Notes under the pieces: generated by a model | Told to the model about the DNA's origin: nothing | What the model saw: only the letters and a program-made list of their open reading frames with translations | Databases searched by the model: none | NCBI RefSeq assembly: GCF_009650765.1 | Contig: NZ_CP045740.1 | Coordinates: 5,928,001 to 5,992,000 of the forward strand | DNA from: Streptomyces sp. SUK 48 | GTDB taxonomy: Bacteria > Actinomycetota > Actinomycetes > Streptomycetales > Streptomycetaceae | DNA: 64,000 nucleotides | Direction: 5' to 3' | In this document: positions 1 to 8,558 of the stretch, piece after piece | Layout: each line of letters opens with the position of its first letter | Numbering within the stretch: the first letter of the stretch is position 1 | Translations under genes and position numbers: made by a program

Positions 1-568
1 CTCGCCCGCCGCGAACTACCGGGGGATCGCCGCCGTGACCACCGGGGAGGCGGGCGGCGCGGGGCAGACGCCGGCCGACCGGGTGGTGATCAACCCGGAC
101 GCGTACGCCGTCCTCGGCGCGATGGGCAAACAGGTCGTCCTCACCCACGAGACCACCCATGTGGCGACCCGCGCCCACACCACCGCGGCCACCCCCCTCT
201 GGCTCTCCGAGGGCTACGCCGACTGGATCGGCTACCTGGGCACCGACCGCACCCCGGCCGAGGCGGCCCCGGAACTGGCCCGCGCCGTCGGTGACGGCCA
301 GGTGCCGGCCGCGCTCCCCACCGACAAGGACTTCGGCTTCACCAGCGACCCCACCGAGCTGGCCCGGGCCTACGAGAGCGGCTGGCTGGCCTGCCGCATG
401 ATCGCCGCCCAGTGGAGCCCGGCCCGCCTGGCCGCCTTCTACCGCGCGGTGGGCACCCGCACCACCCGCCCCGGCGCCGTCGCATCCGCCCTGCACGACG
501 TCCTCGGCCTGACTCCGGCCGCCTTCACCACCCGCTGGCAGAGCTACGTCAGGACGGAACTGCGCTGA
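1..568 (+). CDS. HExxH zinc metallopeptidase-like protein (5' end outside window)
   Basis: The reading frame is open from base 2 (TCG CCC GCC ...) with no start, so the N-terminus lies outside the window. The visible 188 residues contain LTHETTH (HExxH at bases 146-160) and about 22 residues later WLSEGYADWIGY, whose Glu fits the third zinc ligand of gluzincin-type (peptidase MA-like) proteases. The C-terminal part is a helical domain rich in Trp and Arg and ends at TGA 566-568. The substrate is unknown; family members are often secreted or lipoproteins, but the signal region cannot be seen. The gene runs toward the oppositely oriented GT87 gene, only 12 bases away. The protease fold call is good; the role is not known. 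Confidence 0.8.
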   Translation, partial: SPAANYRGIAAVTTGEAGGAGQTPADRVVINPDAYAVLGAMGKQVVLTHETTHVATRAHTTAATPLWLSEGYADWIGYLGTDRTPAEAAPELARAVGDGQVPAALPTDKDFGFTSDPTELARAYESGWLACRMIAAQWSPARLAAFYRAVGTRTTRPGAVASALHDVLGLTPAAFTTRWQSYVRTELR

Positions 569-580
569 GGACGCGCGGGC

Positions 581-1810
581 TCAGGGGGAGACCGGGGTCT
601 CCTGACGGGCGGGGAAGGGGTGGAGGGGGGTGGTCGGCGGAGAGGTGGTCGTGCGCCACAGGCGGTGGGCGGCGAGCAGGGTGGCGGTGGCCAGCAGGGC
701 GTTGCGCAGGAGCAGGAGGGTGATGCCGTACCAGTCGCTGGTGACCACGTGCACGAAGCCGACGGGGAACTCCAGGACGGTCAGGAGGGAAGCCGCCAGG
801 ACGAGGAGGGCGGGCACGGTCATCCGGGAGGCGCGGTGGGTGAGGCAGACGGCGGCCAGGCCGATCAGCCAGACCAGGTACTGGGGGCTGATCACCCGGC
901 TCGTGGTGGTGAACAGGAGGACGGCGGTCAGCGCCGCGTCCGTCAGGGTGTGCGGCGGGAAGCGGCGGGCCCTCAGACGCCACAGCAGCAGCCAGCCGAA
1001 CGCGCCCGCCGACAGGGCCAGCGCCGCCGCGCTCACCTCGGGCACGTACGGGCCCAGGAACTCGATCGAGCCGTAGTTCAGCAGCACCTGCCCGCTCCAG
1101 CCGAAGTGCCGGGCCACATGGAAGACCAGGGCGCCCAGCGACTCCACCTCCGTACCCCGCTCCCGCTGGAAGGTCAGGAAGGTGAACGCGCCCGGCATCC
1201 ACAGGGCGAACCCCGCCGCGAGCGCCGCCCCGGTCACCGCCGCCGACCCCCACGCGCGGCGCCGCACCGCACCCGCCAGCAGCAGCGCCGGCCACACCTT
1301 CAGCAGCGCCCCGAACGCCGTCAGCGCGCCCATCACCCGGGGATGCCGGGCCCCCGCGAGCAGCGCGGCCACGGCCACCGCGGTCACCATCACGTCGTAG
1401 CGCGCGTACACCGTCGGCCCGAGCAGCGGTACGCCCACCACCCACACCCAGGCCCCGCGCCGGGAGCGGCCGGGCCGCCGGGCCGAGCGCAGCAGCAGCG
1501 CCAGGACCACCAGGTCGGCGAGGAACGCCAGCACGAAGAAGGCGTGCGGGTAGGACAGGAACGGCAGCAGGCCGGGTGCCAGGATCGCCAGCGCGGCGGC
1601 CGGCGGGTACTGCCAGGTGACGTCGTCCAGCGGGAACGTGCCCTGGCGCAGCACCTCGTACCAGTTGCGGTAGATCACCGACACATCGGTGGTGACGTCC
1701 GGGCCGGGGAAGACGTACACCCCGAGGACGAAGAGCAGCAGCACCGCACGGGTGACGCACCAGGTCGCGAGCAGGTACGCCGGCGAGCGCCGGGCGTCCT
1801 TGGTCTCCAC
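581..1810 (-). CDS. GT87 family (DUF2029) polyprenol-phosphate-mannose-type mannosyltransferase
   Basis: A 409-residue polytopic membrane protein starting at GTG 1810, preceded by AGGGGAA. It has about ten hydrophobic helices (first around residues 22-36, VLLLFVLGVYVF). The soluble loop after helix 1 carries DVTTDVSVIYRNW and VTWQYPPAAA, typical of GT87 enzymes that use polyprenyl-phosphate sugar donors. The C-terminus is rich in Pro, Thr and His. In mycobacteria the family member Rv2181 is an alpha-1,2-mannosyltransferase of lipoglycan assembly and lies in the same neighbourhood as here (recalled). It is divergent from the PimB-like gene across 131 bases, so both may serve mannolipid synthesis. 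The donor and acceptor here are inferred. Confidence 0.85.
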   Translation of the reverse strand: METKDARRSPAYLLATWCVTRAVLLLFVLGVYVFPGPDVTTDVSVIYRNWYEVLRQGTFPLDDVTWQYPPAAALAILAPGLLPFLSYPHAFFVLAFLADLVVLALLLRSARRPGRSRRGAWVWVVGVPLLGPTVYARYDVMVTAVAVAALLAGARHPRVMGALTAFGALLKVWPALLLAGAVRRRAWGSAAVTGAALAAGFALWMPGAFTFLTFQRERGTEVESLGALVFHVARHFGWSGQVLLNYGSIEFLGPYVPEVSAAALALSAGAFGWLLLWRLRARRFPPHTLTDAALTAVLLFTTTSRVISPQYLVWLIGLAAVCLTHRASRMTVPALLVLAASLLTVLEFPVGFVHVVTSDWYGITLLLLRNALLATATLLAAHRLWRTTTSPPTTPLHPFPARQETPVSP

Positions 1811-1927
1811 GTGTTCCCCTGCCGTTCGATTCCGTTTCGAGTCCCGTGCCGGGGGACCATGATGTCCCGAGCGCCCCGGACCGTGCCAACGCGGCGGTCG
1901 TCGCCCGGCGCCGGACGGCCGATTCGG

Positions 1928-1933
1928 TAGGGT
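1928..1933 (+). promoter_or_regulatory. -10 hexamer TAGGGT of a likely leaderless pimB mRNA
   Basis: TAGGGT ends 8 nt before the ATG at 1942, and no Shine-Dalgarno sequence precedes that ATG. The spacing puts the transcription start at or next to the A of ATG. No good -35 is seen. Confidence 0.5.
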
Positions 1934-1941
1934 CGGCGGCG

Positions 1942-3084
1942 ATGCACAAGACCCTGATCGTGACCAACGACTTCCCGCCCCGCCCGGGTGGCATCCAGGC
2001 GTTCCTGCACAACATGGCGCTGCGCCTGGACCCCGGCCGGCTGGTCGTCTACGCCTCCACCTGGAAGCGGAGCCGGGAGGGCGTCGAGGCGGCGGCCGCC
2101 TTCGACGCCGAGCAGCCCTTCACCGTCGTACGTGACCGTACGACCATGCTGCTGCCCACCCCCGGGGCGACTCGGCGCGCCACCGGGCTGCTGCGCGAGC
2201 ACGGCTGCACCTCGGTGTGGTTCGGGGCGGCGGCGCCGCTCGGCCTGATGGCCCCCGCGCTGCGCCGGGCCGGTGCCGAGCGCCTGGTGGCCACCACCCA
2301 CGGGCACGAGGCCGGCTGGGCCCAGCTGCCCGCGGCCCGGCAGCTGCTGCGCCGGATCGGCGAGGGCACGGACACGATCACCTACCTGGGCGAGTACACC
2401 CGCTCCCGGATCGCCGGCGCGCTCACCGCCGAGGCGGCCGGGCGGATGGTGCAGCTGCCGCCCGGCGTCGATGAGAAGACCTTCCACCCGGGCTCCGGCG
2501 GCGACGAGGTGCGCGCCCGGCTCGGCCTCGCCGACCGCCCGGTCGTCGTGTGCGTCTCCCGGCTGGTGCCGCGCAAGGGCCAGGACACGCTGATCCGGGC
2601 CATGCCCCGGATTCTCGCCGCCGAGCCGGACGCGGTGCTGCTGATCGTCGGCGGCGGCCCCTACGAGCAGGACCTGCGCCGCCTCGCCCGGGAGACGGGC
2701 GTCGACGCCTCGGTCCGCTTCACCGGCGCCGTCCCCTGGTCCGAGCTGCCCGCCCACTACGGCGCGGGCGACGTCTTCGCCATGCCCTGCCGCACCCGCC
2801 GCGGCGGGCTCGACGTGGAGGGCCTCGGCATCGTCTACCTGGAGGCGTCCGCGACCGGTCTGCCGGTCGTCGCGGGCGACTCGGGCGGCGCCCCGGACGC
2901 GGTCCTGGACGGCGAGACCGGCTGGGTGGTCCGCGGCGGCGAACCCTTCGACGCCGCCGACCGCATCGTCACCCTGCTCGGCGACCCCGAACTGCGCCGC
3001 CGGATGGGGGAGCGGGGCCGCCGGTGGGTGGAGGAGAAGTGGCGCTGGGACCTGCTGGCGGAGCGGCTGAAGGAGCTGCTCTGA
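1942..3084 (+). CDS. pimB: GT4 glycosyltransferase, PimB-like (phosphatidylinositol mannoside mannosyltransferase)
   Basis: A 380-residue GT-B glycosyltransferase of family GT4. The N-terminal domain opens with TLIVTNDFPPRPGGIQ (residues 4-19), the usual acceptor-side motif. The C-terminal donor domain shows VCVSRLVPRKGQDTLI and the EX7E region EGLGIVYLEASATG near residue 293. The closest known role is PimB', which adds the second mannose from GDP-mannose to phosphatidylinositol monomannoside on the cytoplasmic membrane face. ATG 1942 is chosen because homology starts there. The frame stays open upstream, but 32 extra residues would be low-complexity. It converges on fadD, as pimB' and fadD15 do in M. 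tuberculosis (recalled). The mannosyl specificity is inferred. Confidence 0.88.
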   Translation: MHKTLIVTNDFPPRPGGIQAFLHNMALRLDPGRLVVYASTWKRSREGVEAAAAFDAEQPFTVVRDRTTMLLPTPGATRRATGLLREHGCTSVWFGAAAPLGLMAPALRRAGAERLVATTHGHEAGWAQLPAARQLLRRIGEGTDTITYLGEYTRSRIAGALTAEAAGRMVQLPPGVDEKTFHPGSGGDEVRARLGLADRPVVVCVSRLVPRKGQDTLIRAMPRILAAEPDAVLLIVGGGPYEQDLRRLARETGVDASVRFTGAVPWSELPAHYGAGDVFAMPCRTRRGGLDVEGLGIVYLEASATGLPVVAGDSGGAPDAVLDGETGWVVRGGEPFDAADRIVTLLGDPELRRRMGERGRRWVEEKWRWDLLAERLKELL

Positions 3085-3087
3085 CCG

Positions 3088-3110
3088 TCTGCCGGCCGCG
3101 AGCCGGCAGG
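3088..3110. terminator. Hairpin between convergent pimB and fadD
   Basis: CTGCCGGC (3089-3096) and GCCGGCAG (3102-3109) form a perfect 8-bp stem with a 5-nt loop directly after the pimB stop. There is no U-tract, so its strength is uncertain. Confidence 0.55.
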
Positions 3111-3114
3111 CCGT

Positions 3115-3156
3115 CGACTCCCGTACCGGGTAAGCCGACTCCCGTACCGGGTGAGC
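3115..3156. repeat. Two tandem 21-bp copies in the pimB-fadD intergenic region
   Basis: The unit CGACTCCCGTACCGGGT-A/G-AGC occurs at 3115-3135 and 3136-3156 with one mismatch. Each copy contains the near-palindrome CCCGTACCGGG. It may add a second structured terminator; its function is unknown. Confidence 0.75.
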
Positions 3157-3174
3157 CGCTTGGCGCGAGGCGGC

Positions 3175-4971
3175 CTACTTCGCGTAGATCGCCTCGATGT
3201 CGTCCGCGTAGTCCTTCGCCACCACGTTCCGCTTGAGCTTCAGCGACGGGGTGAGGTGGCCCGAGTCCTCCGTGAACTGGGCGGCGAGGACGCGGAACTT
3301 GCGCACCGACTCAGCCTTGGACACCGCCGCGTTGCCGTCGTTCACGGCCTCCTGGATCGCGGCGTTCAGGTCCGGGTCGTCGCGCAGGGACGCCGCCGTG
3401 GAACCGGCCGGCTTGCCGTGCTCGGCGGCCCAGCGCGCCAGGAACTCGTCGTCCAGGGTGATCAGCGCGCCGACGAACGGCCGCCCGTCGCCGACCACCA
3501 TGCACTCCGCGACCAGCGCGTGCGCGCGGATACGGTCCTCGATCACGGCGGGCGCCACGTTCTTGCCGCCCGCCGTGACGATGATCTCCTTCTTGCGGCC
3601 GGTGATCCGCAGATAGCCGTCCTCGTCCAGGGTGCCGATGTCCCCGGTGTGGAACCACCCGTCGGCCAGCGCCTCCGCCGTCGCGGCCGGGTTGTTCCAG
3701 TACTCCTTGAACAGGTGCTCGCCGTGCAGCAGCACCTCGCCGTCGTCCGCTATCCGCACCACCGAGCCGGGCAGCGGCTGGCCCACCGTGCCGATCTTCT
3801 GCCGGTCCCACGGGTTGAACGCGGTCGCCGCGCAGGACTCGGTGAGGCCGTACCCCTCCAGCACCGTGAAGCCGATGCCCCGGAAGAAGTGGCCGAGGCG
3901 TTCGCCCAGCGGGGCGCCCCCGGAGATGGCGTACTCGCCCCGCCCGCCGAGGACCGCGCGCAGCTTGCCGTAGACCAGCTTGTCGAAGACCTTGTGCTTG
4001 ATCCTCAGCCCCAACGACGGCCCGCCCGGGGTGTCCTGGGCCTTGCTGTACGCGATCGCCGTGTCGGCCGCCTTGTCGAAGACGCCGCCCTTGCCGTCCG
4101 CCTGCGCCTTGGCCCGCGCGGAGTTGTAGACCTTCTCGAAGACGCGCGGCACACCGAGGATCAACGTCGGCCGGAACGCGGCCAGTTCATCGGTGAGGTG
4201 TTTGATGTCCGGGACGCAGCCCAGTTTGATGGGCGCCATCATCGGCGCGATCTGCACCAGGCGGCCGAAGACATGGGCCAGCGGCAGGAAGAGCAGCACC
4301 GAGCACTCGCCGGTACGGAACAGCGGGCGCAGCCGCTCCACGATGTTGCCGCACTCCGCGAAGAAGCTGCGGTGGGTGAGCACACAGCCCTTGGGACGGC
4401 CGGTGGTGCCACTGGTGTAGACGATGGTGGCCGGGTCGTCGGCGCAGGCGAGCGAGGAACGCTCGTCCACCGTCTCCTCGGACACGTCCTGGCCGAGCCG
4501 CTCCAGCTCCTCGATGGCGCCGGCCTCGATCTGCCAGACGTTCTTCAGCGCGGGCAGCGTGTCGCGGACGGCCTCCACGGCGGCCGCGTGCGCGTCCAGC
4601 TCCACGACGCAGGCGGTCGCGCCCGAGTCGGAGAGGATCCACTGCACCTGCTCGGGCGAGCTGGTCTCGTACACCGGCACGGTCACCGCGCCCGCGCTCC
4701 AGATGGCGAAGTCGAGGAGCGTCCACTCGTAGCGCGTCCGGGACATCAGGCCCACCCGGTCGCCCGGCTGCACCCCGGCGGCGATGAGCCCCTTGGCCGC
4801 GGTGTGCACCTCGGCGAGGAACTCCCGGGCCGTCACGTCCTGCCAGATGCCGCCGGACTTGCGGGCGATCACGGCGACGTCGGGATGCTGCGCGGCGTTT
4901 CTGCGGACGATGTCGGTCAGGTTTCCGTCCGCAGGGACCTCGTACAAGGCCGGAAGGCTGAACTCGCGCAA
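3175..4971 (-). CDS. fadD: Long-chain fatty-acid-CoA ligase (FadD15-like, ANL superfamily)
   Basis: A 598-residue adenylate-forming enzyme that activates long-chain fatty acids to acyl-CoA through an acyl-AMP. The AMP-binding P-loop IVYTSGTTGRPKG lies near residues 181-193, the A5 motif EGYGLTESCAA in mid-protein, and the A7/A8 region with FHTGDIGTLDEDGYLRI and GRKKEIIVTAGGKNVAP. The length is typical of the FadD15 class. The start is TTG at 4971, preceded by GAGGAG about 10 nt upstream; a TTG start is uncommon but this is the first codon of the conserved region. The acyl-chain preference cannot be read from sequence. It converges with pimB. Confidence 0.93.
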   Translation of the reverse strand: MREFSLPALYEVPADGNLTDIVRRNAAQHPDVAVIARKSGGIWQDVTAREFLAEVHTAAKGLIAAGVQPGDRVGLMSRTRYEWTLLDFAIWSAGAVTVPVYETSSPEQVQWILSDSGATACVVELDAHAAAVEAVRDTLPALKNVWQIEAGAIEELERLGQDVSEETVDERSSLACADDPATIVYTSGTTGRPKGCVLTHRSFFAECGNIVERLRPLFRTGECSVLLFLPLAHVFGRLVQIAPMMAPIKLGCVPDIKHLTDELAAFRPTLILGVPRVFEKVYNSARAKAQADGKGGVFDKAADTAIAYSKAQDTPGGPSLGLRIKHKVFDKLVYGKLRAVLGGRGEYAISGGAPLGERLGHFFRGIGFTVLEGYGLTESCAATAFNPWDRQKIGTVGQPLPGSVVRIADDGEVLLHGEHLFKEYWNNPAATAEALADGWFHTGDIGTLDEDGYLRITGRKKEIIVTAGGKNVAPAVIEDRIRAHALVAECMVVGDGRPFVGALITLDDEFLARWAAEHGKPAGSTAASLRDDPDLNAAIQEAVNDGNAAVSKAESVRKFRVLAAQFTEDSGHLTPSLKLKRNVVAKDYADDIEAIYAK

Positions 4972-5254
4972 GACTGCTGCTCCTCATAGGGCGCCGGCGC
5001 CACGACGTTGTGTGCTGCGACGGTGCGGTCCAAGGCTCGGGTGGTGCTCGGGGCTACCGGTGGCTGAAACCCAGAGCACGACTGGACTGCCCGGACGTTA
5101 CCCGTCGGTATGCGGTTCCCGACAGGGGTTCCCGGCCAGATGTTCGCTGCGTCACACAGGTTGGCTTTCCTTCGCGCACAGTAGTCCACGGCCTCTCCGA
5201 CCGGCGAGTAACCGCAGGCCACGACCAGGACTGTTCACCTGCGACACACACGCC

Positions 5255-5260
5255 TACGCT
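5255..5260 (+). promoter_or_regulatory. -10 hexamer TACGCT before the metallophosphoesterase
   Basis: TACGCT ends 8 nt before ATG 5269 and there is no clear Shine-Dalgarno, so the mRNA is probably leaderless. The rest of the 297-base divergent gap from fadD (4972-5268) shows no gene. Confidence 0.45.
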
Positions 5261-5268
5261 TGATCGCC

Positions 5269-6066
5269 ATGGCACCCACACCCCCTCGAAGCAGCCGCCA
5301 CCGCGTCCATGTGGTCAGCGATGTGCACGGCAACGCCCGGGACCTGGCGCGGGCCGGCGAGGGTGCCGATGCCCTGATCTGCCTGGGTGACCTGGTGCTC
5401 TTCCTCGACTACGCCGACCACTCGCGCGGCATCTTCCCCGACCTGTTCGGCGAGGAGAACGCCGACCGCATCGTGGCGCTGCGCACCGCCCGGCGCTTCG
5501 AGGAGGCCCGCGCGTTCGGCGCCGAGCTGTGGGGCGGGATCGAGGGCGACCGCTTCACCGCCATCGAGAAGGCGGTGCGCAAGCAGTACGCCGAACTCTT
5601 CGCGGCGTTCCCCACCCCGACGTACGCCACCTACGGCAATGTCGACATGCCGCAGCTGTGGCCGGAATACGCCGGTCCCGGCACCACCGTCCTCGACGCG
5701 CGGCGGGTGGAGATCGGCGGCTGGACGTTCGGCTTCGTCGGCGGGGGGCTGCGCACGCCCATGCGGACGCCGTACGAGATCTCCGACGAGGAGTACGCCG
5801 CGAAGATCGAGGCGGTCGGCGAGGTCGACGTGCTGTGCACGCACATCCCGCCGGAGGTGCCGGAGCTGGTCTACGACACCGTCGCGCGCCGCTTCGAGCG
5901 GGGGAGCCGGGCGCTGCTGGACGCCATCCGGCGTACCCGGCCCCGGTATTCGCTCTTCGGACATGTGCACCAGCCGCTGGCGCGCAGGATGCGGATCGGG
6001 GCGACGGAGTGCGTGAACGTGGGGCACTTCGCGAGCAGCGGGCGGCCGTGGGCCCTTGAGTGGTGA
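5269..6066 (+). CDS. Calcineurin-like metallophosphoesterase
   Basis: A 265-residue protein with the metallophosphoesterase signature in order: VVSDVHGN near residue 14, CLGDLV near 41, a YGNVDMPQLWPEY block with the Asn ligand, LCTHIPPEVPE, and the C-terminal FGHVHQPLARRM. These supply the Asp, His and Asn ligands of a two-metal centre that hydrolyses phosphomonoesters or phosphodiesters. The substrate cannot be inferred. ATG 5269 is chosen over TTG 5260, three codons upstream, because the former fits the -10 spacing. It lies upstream of the SRPBCC and ArsA-like genes on the same strand. Confidence 0.85.
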   Translation: MAPTPPRSSRHRVHVVSDVHGNARDLARAGEGADALICLGDLVLFLDYADHSRGIFPDLFGEENADRIVALRTARRFEEARAFGAELWGGIEGDRFTAIEKAVRKQYAELFAAFPTPTYATYGNVDMPQLWPEYAGPGTTVLDARRVEIGGWTFGFVGGGLRTPMRTPYEISDEEYAAKIEAVGEVDVLCTHIPPEVPELVYDTVARRFERGSRALLDAIRRTRPRYSLFGHVHQPLARRMRIGATECVNVGHFASSGRPWALEW

Positions 6067-6178
6067 CGGGGCGAGGACGGGGCCGACGCGGGCGCGCGGT
6101 AGCCTTCACGCTGCACACACGTGCGCAGACCGCGCACGGCAAGAGTCTCTTCGGTCCGCATCTGGAGGAGCCACGGCG

Positions 6179-6616
6179 ATGGCGGAACACACCAGTTCGA
6201 GCATCACGATCGAGGCGGCTCCGGCCGACGTCATGGCGGTGATCGCCGACTTCGCCCGCTACCCGGACTGGACCGGTGAGGTGAAGGAGGCGGAGGTCCT
6301 CAAGACCGACGAGCGGGGGCGTGCCCAGGAGGTACGGCTCGTCATGGACGCCGGTGCGATCAAGGACGACCAGACGCTGGCGTACACCTGGGCCGGCGAC
6401 AACGAGGTCTCCTGGACGCTGGTCAAGTCCCAGATGCTGCGCTCGCTCGACGGGTCCTACCTGCTGGCGCCGGCCGGTCCGGGCGGCACGGAGGTCACGT
6501 ACCGGCTCACCGTCGACGTCAAGATCCCCATGCTCGGCATGATCAAGCGCAAGGCGGAGAAGGTCATCATCGACCGCGCCCTGGCGGGCCTGAAGAAGCG
6601 CGTCGAGACCCCCTGA
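6179..6616 (+). CDS. SRPBCC (START/Bet v1-like) lipid-binding family protein
   Basis: A 145-residue protein that fills one SRPBCC fold. It starts MAEHTSSSITIEAAP, has the family pattern VMAVIADFARYPDWTGEV, and ends in a long helix AEKVIIDRALAGLKKRVE. The start at ATG 6179 has GGAGG 9 bases upstream. Such proteins bind hydrophobic ligands in a central cavity; which ligand is unknown. It is followed by the ArsA-like ATPase, an order also found in mycobacteria (TB16.3/Rv2185c beside Rv2184c, recalled). That suggests a shared, still unclear, membrane or lipid function. Confidence 0.85.
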   Translation: MAEHTSSSITIEAAPADVMAVIADFARYPDWTGEVKEAEVLKTDERGRAQEVRLVMDAGAIKDDQTLAYTWAGDNEVSWTLVKSQMLRSLDGSYLLAPAGPGGTEVTYRLTVDVKIPMLGMIKRKAEKVIIDRALAGLKKRVETP

Positions 6617-6726
6617 CGCCGCCGGCGCCGCTTCGACCACCAGCCCGCCCGACTCGGTCGGCCGGGGTGGTGGGCCCGGAGGGGCCGCCGGTCCCCGTAC
6701 CGCGCCACCCCCCGCGGAGCGTCCGT

Positions 6727-6732
6727 TACCGT
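6727..6732 (+). promoter_or_regulatory. -10 hexamer TACCGT before the ArsA-like gene
   Basis: TACCGT ends 8 nt before ATG 6741, with no Shine-Dalgarno in between; a leaderless start is likely. Confidence 0.4.
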
Positions 6733-6740
6733 TCGGACCT

Positions 6741-7919
6741 ATGCGGACCATCCTGATCACGGGGCCCGGTGGCAGCGGGCGGACGACCGTCGCCGCCGCC
6801 ACCGCGCTGCGCGCCGCCCGCGAGGGCGGCCGGACCTTGTTGCTGAGCGCGGAGCGTGCGGACACCCCCGGCGCGGTGCTGGGGACGCCGACCGGGGCCC
6901 GGCCCGTGGAGATCGCGCCCCGGCTCACCGCCTGGCGCCCCGACGCCGCCGCCGGCTTCCGCCAGGACCTCGCCGAGTTCCAGCAGCGCGCCGCCGGCGT
7001 CCTCGATCTGCTCGGCGCCTCCCGCCTGGACGCCGAAGAGGTCACCCCGCTGCCCGGCGCCGAGGAGCTGACGTTCCTGCGCGCGCTGCGCGACGCCGCG
7101 CTCTGCGAGCGGTACGACCTCCTCGTCGTGGACCTGCCGCCGCTCCCGGGAGCCCTCGCGCTGCTCGCCCTCCCCGAGGAACTGCGCCGCTACCTGCGCC
7201 GCCTGCTGCCCCCCGAGCGCCAGGCCGCCCGCGCCCTGCGCCCCGTGCTCGGCCGGCTCGCCGGTGTCCCCATGCCCGCCGACTGGCTGTACGAGACGGC
7301 GGGGCGCTGGGACGTGGAGCTGGCCGCCGTGGAGGCCGTGCTCACCGACCGCGACACCGCCGTACGCCTGGTCGCCGAGCCCGCCCCCGCCGCCGTGGAC
7401 GCCCTGCGCACCGCCCGCCTCGGCCTCGCCCTGCGCGGCCTGCGCACCGAGGCGCTCGTCGCCAACCGGGTCCTGCCCGACACCACCCCCGACACCTGGC
7501 TCGCCGGTCTGGCCGCCCAGCAGCGCAAGGTGCTCCGGGAATGGGAGGGCGAGGGGGAGCTCGCCGTGCACCCCGTGCCGCACCTCGGCCGCGACCCGCA
7601 CGGTCCGGACGACCTCGCGGCCCTCGCCGTTCCCGCCGTCGACGACACCGACCGGCCCGTCGAGTGGACCGTCGCCGACCGGATCGCCGAGGACGGGGTG
7701 CTGGTCTGGCACATCCCGCTGCCCGGCGCCATACGGGAGGAGCTCGACCTGATCCGGCGCGGCGACGAACTCGTGATCACCGCGAGCGCCTTCCGGCGGA
7801 TCGTGCCCCTGCCCTCCGCCCTGCGCCGCTGCACCGTCTCGGGCGCCGGGCTGCGCGAGGGCGAGCTGCGGGTGCGCTTCGCCCCCGACCCCGGCCTGTG
7901 GCCCGCCGCCGCACGGTGA
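6741..7919 (+). CDS. ArsA/GET3-like P-loop ATPase
   Basis: A 392-residue SIMIBI-class ATPase. The Walker A variant GPGGSGRTTVAAATAL is at residues 8-23 (usual GKGGVGKTT; here Arg replaces the catalytic-loop Lys). A switch region YDLLVVDLPPLPGALALL follows near residue 125, and the C-terminal domain is beta-rich. The family uses ATP-driven dimer opening to move arsenite or to chaperone membrane proteins, but no Cys metal site is evident, so an arsenic pump is unlikely. The Lys-to-Arg change is notable and could alter catalysis. The gene sits between the SRPBCC protein and a small acidic protein, the same grouping as mycobacterial Rv2185c-Rv2183c (recalled). Confidence 0.82.
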   Translation: MRTILITGPGGSGRTTVAAATALRAAREGGRTLLLSAERADTPGAVLGTPTGARPVEIAPRLTAWRPDAAAGFRQDLAEFQQRAAGVLDLLGASRLDAEEVTPLPGAEELTFLRALRDAALCERYDLLVVDLPPLPGALALLALPEELRRYLRRLLPPERQAARALRPVLGRLAGVPMPADWLYETAGRWDVELAAVEAVLTDRDTAVRLVAEPAPAAVDALRTARLGLALRGLRTEALVANRVLPDTTPDTWLAGLAAQQRKVLREWEGEGELAVHPVPHLGRDPHGPDDLAALAVPAVDDTDRPVEWTVADRIAEDGVLVWHIPLPGAIREELDLIRRGDELVITASAFRRIVPLPSALRRCTVSGAGLREGELRVRFAPDPGLWPAAAR

Positions 7920-7982
7920 ACGGGGCACAGCGGTTCGGGTAACGTCGTACAGGTAAGGGCGTACCGCAGTCAGGAGTCCGCC

Positions 7983-8492
7983 ATGAGCGAAGAGCGCCCC
8001 GCCGAACCGCACGAGGAGCCGCGGGTGAGCGACGCCGACGCCTGGGCCACGGCCTGCGGCGAGGACCTGGAGGCCGAGAAGGCCCGCCGCCGCACCGACC
8101 ACGGCGCGCCCCCCGGTTCCGCCGCCGAGGAACTGAGGAAGCTCGTGGACTCGGTGGCCGACCGGCTGACCGGCCCCCAGTCACCCCTCGGCGCCCTCGC
8201 CGGACCCGCCGCCCAGCAGATGGTCAAGCAGGTCGTCCAGCAGGCGAAGGCCGCCGTCGAGCCCGTCATGGAGCGCAACCCCGGCGTCTTCGACCACCTC
8301 GCCGCCGCCGGCAGCGAACTGCTCGCCGCCTACCGCTCCGCCGTCCAGTCCCAGGAGCGGCGCTGGACCGGCCGCCCGGACGACGTCGCGGACGAGTGGC
8401 GCACGGAGCGCGAGGGCGACGGCGGCAAGGGGGACAAGGGCCGCGACCGGGGCGAGGGGACCGGCTCCGGGGAGCGCATCGACCTGGACTGA
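7983..8492 (+). CDS. Conserved actinobacterial hypothetical protein (DUF5304-like)
   Basis: A 169-residue hydrophilic protein starting at ATG 7983 after CAGGAG. Residues 1-40 are acidic, the middle (about 43-125) is predicted helical with AAEELRKLVDSVADRLTG and QQMVKQVVQQAKAAVEPV, and the tail is a charged GDGGKGDKGRDRGEG low-complexity segment. No catalytic motif or membrane segment is seen. It follows the ArsA-like ATPase by 63 bases and precedes glkA. The DUF number is from memory and tentative; the function is unknown. Confidence 0.7.
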   Translation: MSEERPAEPHEEPRVSDADAWATACGEDLEAEKARRRTDHGAPPGSAAEELRKLVDSVADRLTGPQSPLGALAGPAAQQMVKQVVQQAKAAVEPVMERNPGVFDHLAAAGSELLAAYRSAVQSQERRWTGRPDDVADEWRTEREGDGGKGDKGRDRGEGTGSGERIDLD

Positions 8493-8517
8493 AGCCCTCG
8501 CCCGCAAGGGCCTCGGG

Positions 8518-8523
8518 TACGGT
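8518..8523 (+). promoter_or_regulatory. -10 hexamer TACGGT upstream of glkA
   Basis: TACGGT lies 35 nt before ATG 8559, giving a short leader that contains an AG-rich ribosome-binding site (ACTGAGGG). This suggests glkA has its own promoter apart from the upstream gene. Confidence 0.4.
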
Positions 8524-8558
8524 TGGCCGTAGCGGGGCTCGACCGAACTGAGGGATTC

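Noticed and set aside
3151..4989. 612-codon plus-strand open frame opposite fadD
   Set aside because: It is a shadow of fadD with Arg/His/Gln-rich noise and no motif.
4972..5268. A hidden small gene in the fadD / phosphoesterase gap
   Set aside because: Open frames there lack third-position GC bias and ribosome-binding sites.
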